Of a DNA stretch of 64,000 nucleotides, positions 60,824-64,000 are shown piece by piece. How positions within the stretch are numbered: position 1 is the stretch's first letter; every line of letters begins with the position of its first letter. The translations under genes and the position numbers were made by a program. This DNA comes from Mesorhizobium prunaredense (GTDB lineage Bacteria > Pseudomonadota > Alphaproteobacteria > Rhizobiales > Rhizobiaceae): contig NZ_FTPD01000003.1 in NCBI RefSeq assembly GCF_900156895.1, positions 124,001 through 188,000 on the forward strand, read 5' to 3'. A model generated the notes under the pieces. The model had not been told where the DNA came from. It searched no databases and was given only the letters and a program-made list of their open reading frames with translations.

Positions 60824-61575
60824 ATCACCTTGGCCCCGATCCTATCAAGCTCGCTGCGTATTGGACCGGGCAGGCCATCGTCGGTGATCACCACATCGAC
60901 GGCCGACAGCGAAAATGCCTTGGAGGTCCCGCTGACGCCCCATTTGCTCGAATCGGCGAGGAGGACAACGCGCCGGGCCATGCGAACGAGGTTTCGCTTC
61001 GTTCGCGCCATGTCTTCGTTCACGTCGACCACATCCAGTGACGAGTCTATCGCATGCGCTCCAACAAAGACCTGATGCGCTACCAAGCCGCCGAGGGCCG
61101 TATCGGCATCGGTGATCAGCGTGCTCACCGTGTCGGGATAGACCCGGCCGCCGATCATATGAACGTCGAGCCCGGGACGATGCATAAGATGCTGCACGAT
61201 ATTCATGGCCGTGGCCGCGACCACGACATTGCTGAGCGGCGGTAACTGCATGGCAACCTGCATCAATGTCGAGCCGCCGTCGAAGATGACCGATTGGTTG
61301 TCCTCGAACAGGTCTAGCGCCGCCCGGGCGATGCGCTTCTTTGCGTCGAGGTTCGTTTGCATCCGCCGGGCGAACGCGGCCGTAGTCGAATCGGTGGTCC
61401 GGGTCACCGCCCCTCCACGGGTCTTGGTCAGTAGTCCCTTGCGGTCAAGTATCTCGAGGTCGGAACGCACCGTGACCTCCGACACGCCAAACCCGTCTGA
61501 CAGGTCCTTCGTGCGCACCTGTCCGCTGCGCTGCACCTCACCCAGGATCGATTGGCGTCTCTGCTCCGACAACAT
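60814..61575 (-). CDS. DeoR-family transcriptional regulator
   Basis: The 253-residue protein starts at ATG 61575 after AGGGAAGGG and has the DeoR HTH (about 5-57): MLSEQRRQSILGEVQRSGQV, KDLSDGFGVSEVTVRSDLEI. The C-terminal sensor domain has IFDGGSTLMQVAMQLPPLSN and FVGAHAIDSSLDVVDVNED, with a phospho-sugar-binding fold. It is divergent from the aldolase/kinase/ABC unit and lies next to the TTCGAA palindrome. It probably represses that unit and senses its sugar phosphate. Confidence 0.93.
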   Translation of the reverse strand: MLSEQRRQSILGEVQRSGQVRTKDLSDGFGVSEVTVRSDLEILDRKGLLTKTRGGAVTRTTDSTTAAFARRMQTNLDAKKRIARAALDLFEDNQSVIFDGGSTLMQVAMQLPPLSNVVVAATAMNIVQHLMHRPGLDVHMIGGRVYPDTVSTLITDADTALGGLVAHQVFVGAHAIDSSLDVVDVNEDMARTKRNLVRMARRVVLLADSSKWGVSGTSKAFSLSAVDVVITDDGLPGPIRSELDRIGAKVIYA

Positions 61576-61641
61576 TGCCCTGCCCTTCCCTGCGCCAAGC
61601 AACCGCTCTGGCCTCGGCTCAGCTTACCAAAAATATGCAAA

Positions 61642-61657
61642 TTCGAAAGCTTTCGAA
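61642..61657. promoter_or_regulatory. 16-bp palindrome TTCGAAAGCTTTCGAA, probable DeoR operator
   Basis: Perfect palindrome midway between the divergent DeoR and aldolase starts. Further TTTCG units follow (CTTTCGAAAG, then CTTTCGGAAA near 61677). Repeated TTTCG/CGAAA units are characteristic of DeoR-family operators. Confidence 0.75.
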
Positions 61658-61733
61658 AGATTGTATTTCTTGTTTCTTTCGGAAACACTGGGTCCAGGAT
61701 TTTGAAATCAAACGATTGGGGAATTTTTCACTC

Positions 61734-62534
61734 ATGAGCCTAGGAACCAAGGTGCGTCTTGCGCGCCTCTTCTCGCATCCATCGGGGAAACTTTTTGGCG
61801 GCGCGGTCGACCACTTCGTCGGCTATGGCGACGTGCGCAAAGGCGGCCTTGCCGACCTGCCGGGTGCGCTCGCACGCGTCATGGTGGGCAAACCCGACTA
61901 CGTCAGCATCCAGCCTGGCACCGCGCGCCATCTGTGGCCGCAATATGCGGGCAAAGCTTCCCTGGTGATTCAGGCGGGCTGCTTCACTCCGGACGATCGC
62001 ATCAGCGAGTTGATCGCAACGCCCGAGGATGCGGTGCGCGCGGGGGCCGATGCGTTGGCCGTGGCCATTCCGGTACGCGGCGCGACCGAGGGCAAATACA
62101 TACGCTGGCTGACCGATTCGGTAAATGCAGCGGCCCGCTATGGCATGCCTGTGGTGGCGCATATCTACCCTCGCGATTTCACCGACGGAGCAAAAATCGT
62201 CTTCACCCCCGACGAGATCGCCTATGCGGCGCGCATCGGCTACGAGTCCGGCGTCGACGTGATCAAGATCGGCTACACGGGCGATTTCGAGTCGTTCCGA
62301 GAGACCGTCCGGACCTGCCCGGTGCCGGTTGTGATCGCGGGCGGTCCAAAGACCGATACGCTGCTCGGCGCGCTTCAGCAGACGGCGGACGCCATCCGTG
62401 CCGGCGCACGCGGCGCCGTGGTAGGCCGCAATCTCTGGGGGCATGGCGATCCGGAGAAGGCAGCGCTTGCCTTTCGGGGCGTCATCCATGACGGCCTTTC
62501 GGCGCAAGACGCCCTGGCGAAGGCGGGTGCCTGA
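61734..62534 (+). CDS. Class I aldolase of the DeoC/LacD/LsrF-DhnA type
   Basis: The 266-residue protein is a TIM-barrel Schiff-base aldolase: conserved HIYPRDFTDGAKIV, catalytic Lys178 in VDVIKIGYTGD, and VVIAGGPKTDTLLGAL followed by GARGAVVGRNLWGHGDPEKA for phosphate binding. The opening segment FGGAVDHFVGYGDVRKGGLA matches aldolases such as LsrF/DhnA. It splits a ketose-phosphate, probably the product of the adjacent kinase. ATG 61734 has a moderate GGGGA site. The kinase gene follows three bases after the stop. Confidence 0.9.
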   Translation: MSLGTKVRLARLFSHPSGKLFGGAVDHFVGYGDVRKGGLADLPGALARVMVGKPDYVSIQPGTARHLWPQYAGKASLVIQAGCFTPDDRISELIATPEDAVRAGADALAVAIPVRGATEGKYIRWLTDSVNAAARYGMPVVAHIYPRDFTDGAKIVFTPDEIAYAARIGYESGVDVIKIGYTGDFESFRETVRTCPVPVVIAGGPKTDTLLGALQQTADAIRAGARGAVVGRNLWGHGDPEKAALAFRGVIHDGLSAQDALAKAGA

Positions 62535-62537
62535 ACG

Positions 62538-63488
62538 ATGCCCACCGTCCCCGCGATCCTCGGCTTCGGCGCTATTGCGATCGACGACATCGTCTACGTC
62601 GATCAGCCGTTGTCGGCGGGCAAGGGGAAGGTTCTGCAAAGTGCCCGCGCTTTCGGGGGAAATGTTGCGACGGCGCTGGCCGCCGTCGTGCGACTCGGCG
62701 GAACCGCCGGGTTCGCCGGATGGCTGGGCAGTGCCGCGGACGACGCCGTGCTGCGCGATCTCGTTGCGAGCGGTGTTGAAACCGCATTCGCGCCGCGCCA
62801 TCCCGACGCGCGCCCGGTGCGCTCGCGGATCACCGTCGGCTCGGATGGGGAACGGTTCATCGCGTATGACGACGATGCGATGCTGGGCACCGCTCCGGAC
62901 TTTCCGGACGATATCCTCAGCCGCGCGACCGTTCTGATCGTCGATAGCTACGCGATCCGGTCGCTGGATGTCGTGGCTCGGGCTCGCGATCTCGGCCTTG
63001 CGATCCTCGGCGATATCGAATGGAGCAGCGGCCCAGCCACGGAGCGGCTGATCGCGCTCTGCGACCATCTCATTCTTCCGCTCGGCTTTGCGCGGACTGC
63101 CACGGGGTGCCGATCGCCCTCCGAGATGCTCGATGCATTGTGGTTGCCGTCGCGGTCTGCCGTGGTTCTGACCGATGGTGGCAGAGGCGTGTACTATCGC
63201 GGGCGTGAAGAGACAGGTCTCTGGCACCTGCCCCCGCACCGGGTCGTGGTCGTCGACTCGACCGGCGCGGGTGACTGCTTTCATGGCGCCTACGCCCATG
63301 CGTTGACGCGTGGAGCCGACACCGCAGGCCGGGTGGCATTCGCGGCCGCGGCGGCTGCCCTTTCGATAACGGGGCGTGGCGGGCGCGAGGCGCTTCCGAC
63401 CGACGACCAGGTCACGGAACTCCTGGCATCGACGAACGCGCCGTCAGCAGTCGAACTCAAAAATTCTCATGCCGATACTGTAACATAG
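62538..63488 (+). CDS. PfkB-family carbohydrate kinase
   Basis: The 316-residue protein has the ribokinase fold: GFGAIAIDDIVYVDQPLSAG, FGGNVATALAAVVRLGGTAG and the catalytic motif DSTGAGDCFHGAY with base Asp246. It starts three bases after the aldolase stop, so the two work on one sugar: phosphorylation, then aldol cleavage. The next gene, 90 bases later, is a sugar ABC ATPase. Substrate unknown. Confidence 0.92.
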   Translation: MPTVPAILGFGAIAIDDIVYVDQPLSAGKGKVLQSARAFGGNVATALAAVVRLGGTAGFAGWLGSAADDAVLRDLVASGVETAFAPRHPDARPVRSRITVGSDGERFIAYDDDAMLGTAPDFPDDILSRATVLIVDSYAIRSLDVVARARDLGLAILGDIEWSSGPATERLIALCDHLILPLGFARTATGCRSPSEMLDALWLPSRSAVVLTDGGRGVYYRGREETGLWHLPPHRVVVVDSTGAGDCFHGAYAHALTRGADTAGRVAFAAAAAALSITGRGGREALPTDDQVTELLASTNAPSAVELKNSHADTVT

Positions 63489-63578
63489 GCTGAAACTATC
63501 TGAGGAAATATTTCGCAGGTCAACATAAGTCGAGGATAATTATAAGAATCGGTGACTTATACTTGTGGAGGGAGGAAG

Positions 63579-64000
<422 letters not shown>

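Overview
The window looks like chromosomal DNA of a high-GC alphaproteobacterium of the Rhizobiales, most likely Mesorhizobium or a close relative. The evidence is a DUF768-type small protein, a DUF992 secreted protein, FixL/FixJ-style two-component genes, UgpC/MalK-type sugar ABC systems and a tRNA-Arg(CCT) used as an integration site. No database search was possible; every family name rests on motifs read from the sequence.

The window has three parts. (1) Bases 1-5780 are backbone: a COG0523/CobW GTPase, a D-Ala-D-Ala carboxypeptidase, an M20 amidohydrolase, two small proteins, and an ISNCY-type insertion sequence (transposase frameshifted, 18-bp target duplication) just upstream of tRNA-Arg(CCT). 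(2) A genomic island of about 39.6 kb runs from the 3' half of that tRNA (5731-5781) to a perfect 51-bp copy of it (45324-45374). No integrase is recognisable. (3) From 45375 to the end the backbone resumes with a secreted small protein, two frameshifted genes, and a dense carbohydrate region: a sugar ABC transporter with GntR regulator and DapA-like aldolase, tagatose kinase/GatZ, LacI, esterase, a Gfo/Idh/MocA oxidoreductase, then a DeoR-controlled aldolase/PfkB/ABC operon running off the right edge.

The island is a mosaic. Its left part (6-18 kb) holds envelope and secreted proteins (LssY_C protein, AI-2E transporter, outer-membrane channel, arylsulfatase, HAD phosphatase, DUF992) among decayed genes: a beta-barrel remnant, receiver and sensor-kinase remnants, and a second sulfatase that lost its core. 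Five of the intact or decayed units are preceded by copies of one motif, TTCCCC-A/T-AAGGACAATAT or close variants. The middle (19-27 kb) holds an RND efflux operon ending in a small membrane protein, and a patatin / acetoacetate decarboxylase / 3-hydroxybutyrate dehydrogenase operon. The 28-40.5 kb part is a signalling block: two sensor kinases, one stand-alone receiver, two FixJ-type regulators and a 2035-residue Ser/Thr kinase-like/ATPase/GAF/PAS/histidine kinase. The right end (40.7-45 kb) holds two paralogous TetR genes, a quinone-oxidoreductase-like gene and a DUF900 lipoprotein hydrolase.

The most interesting pattern is regulatory. Five nearly identical 28-bp sites (core GACTA-N2-TAGTCAATATGA), plus a related sixth, lie before the RND operon, the patatin operon, both TetR genes, the oxidoreductase operon and the lipoprotein gene. 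This suggests that the TetR pair commands a dispersed lipid/ketone-body and efflux regulon across the island.
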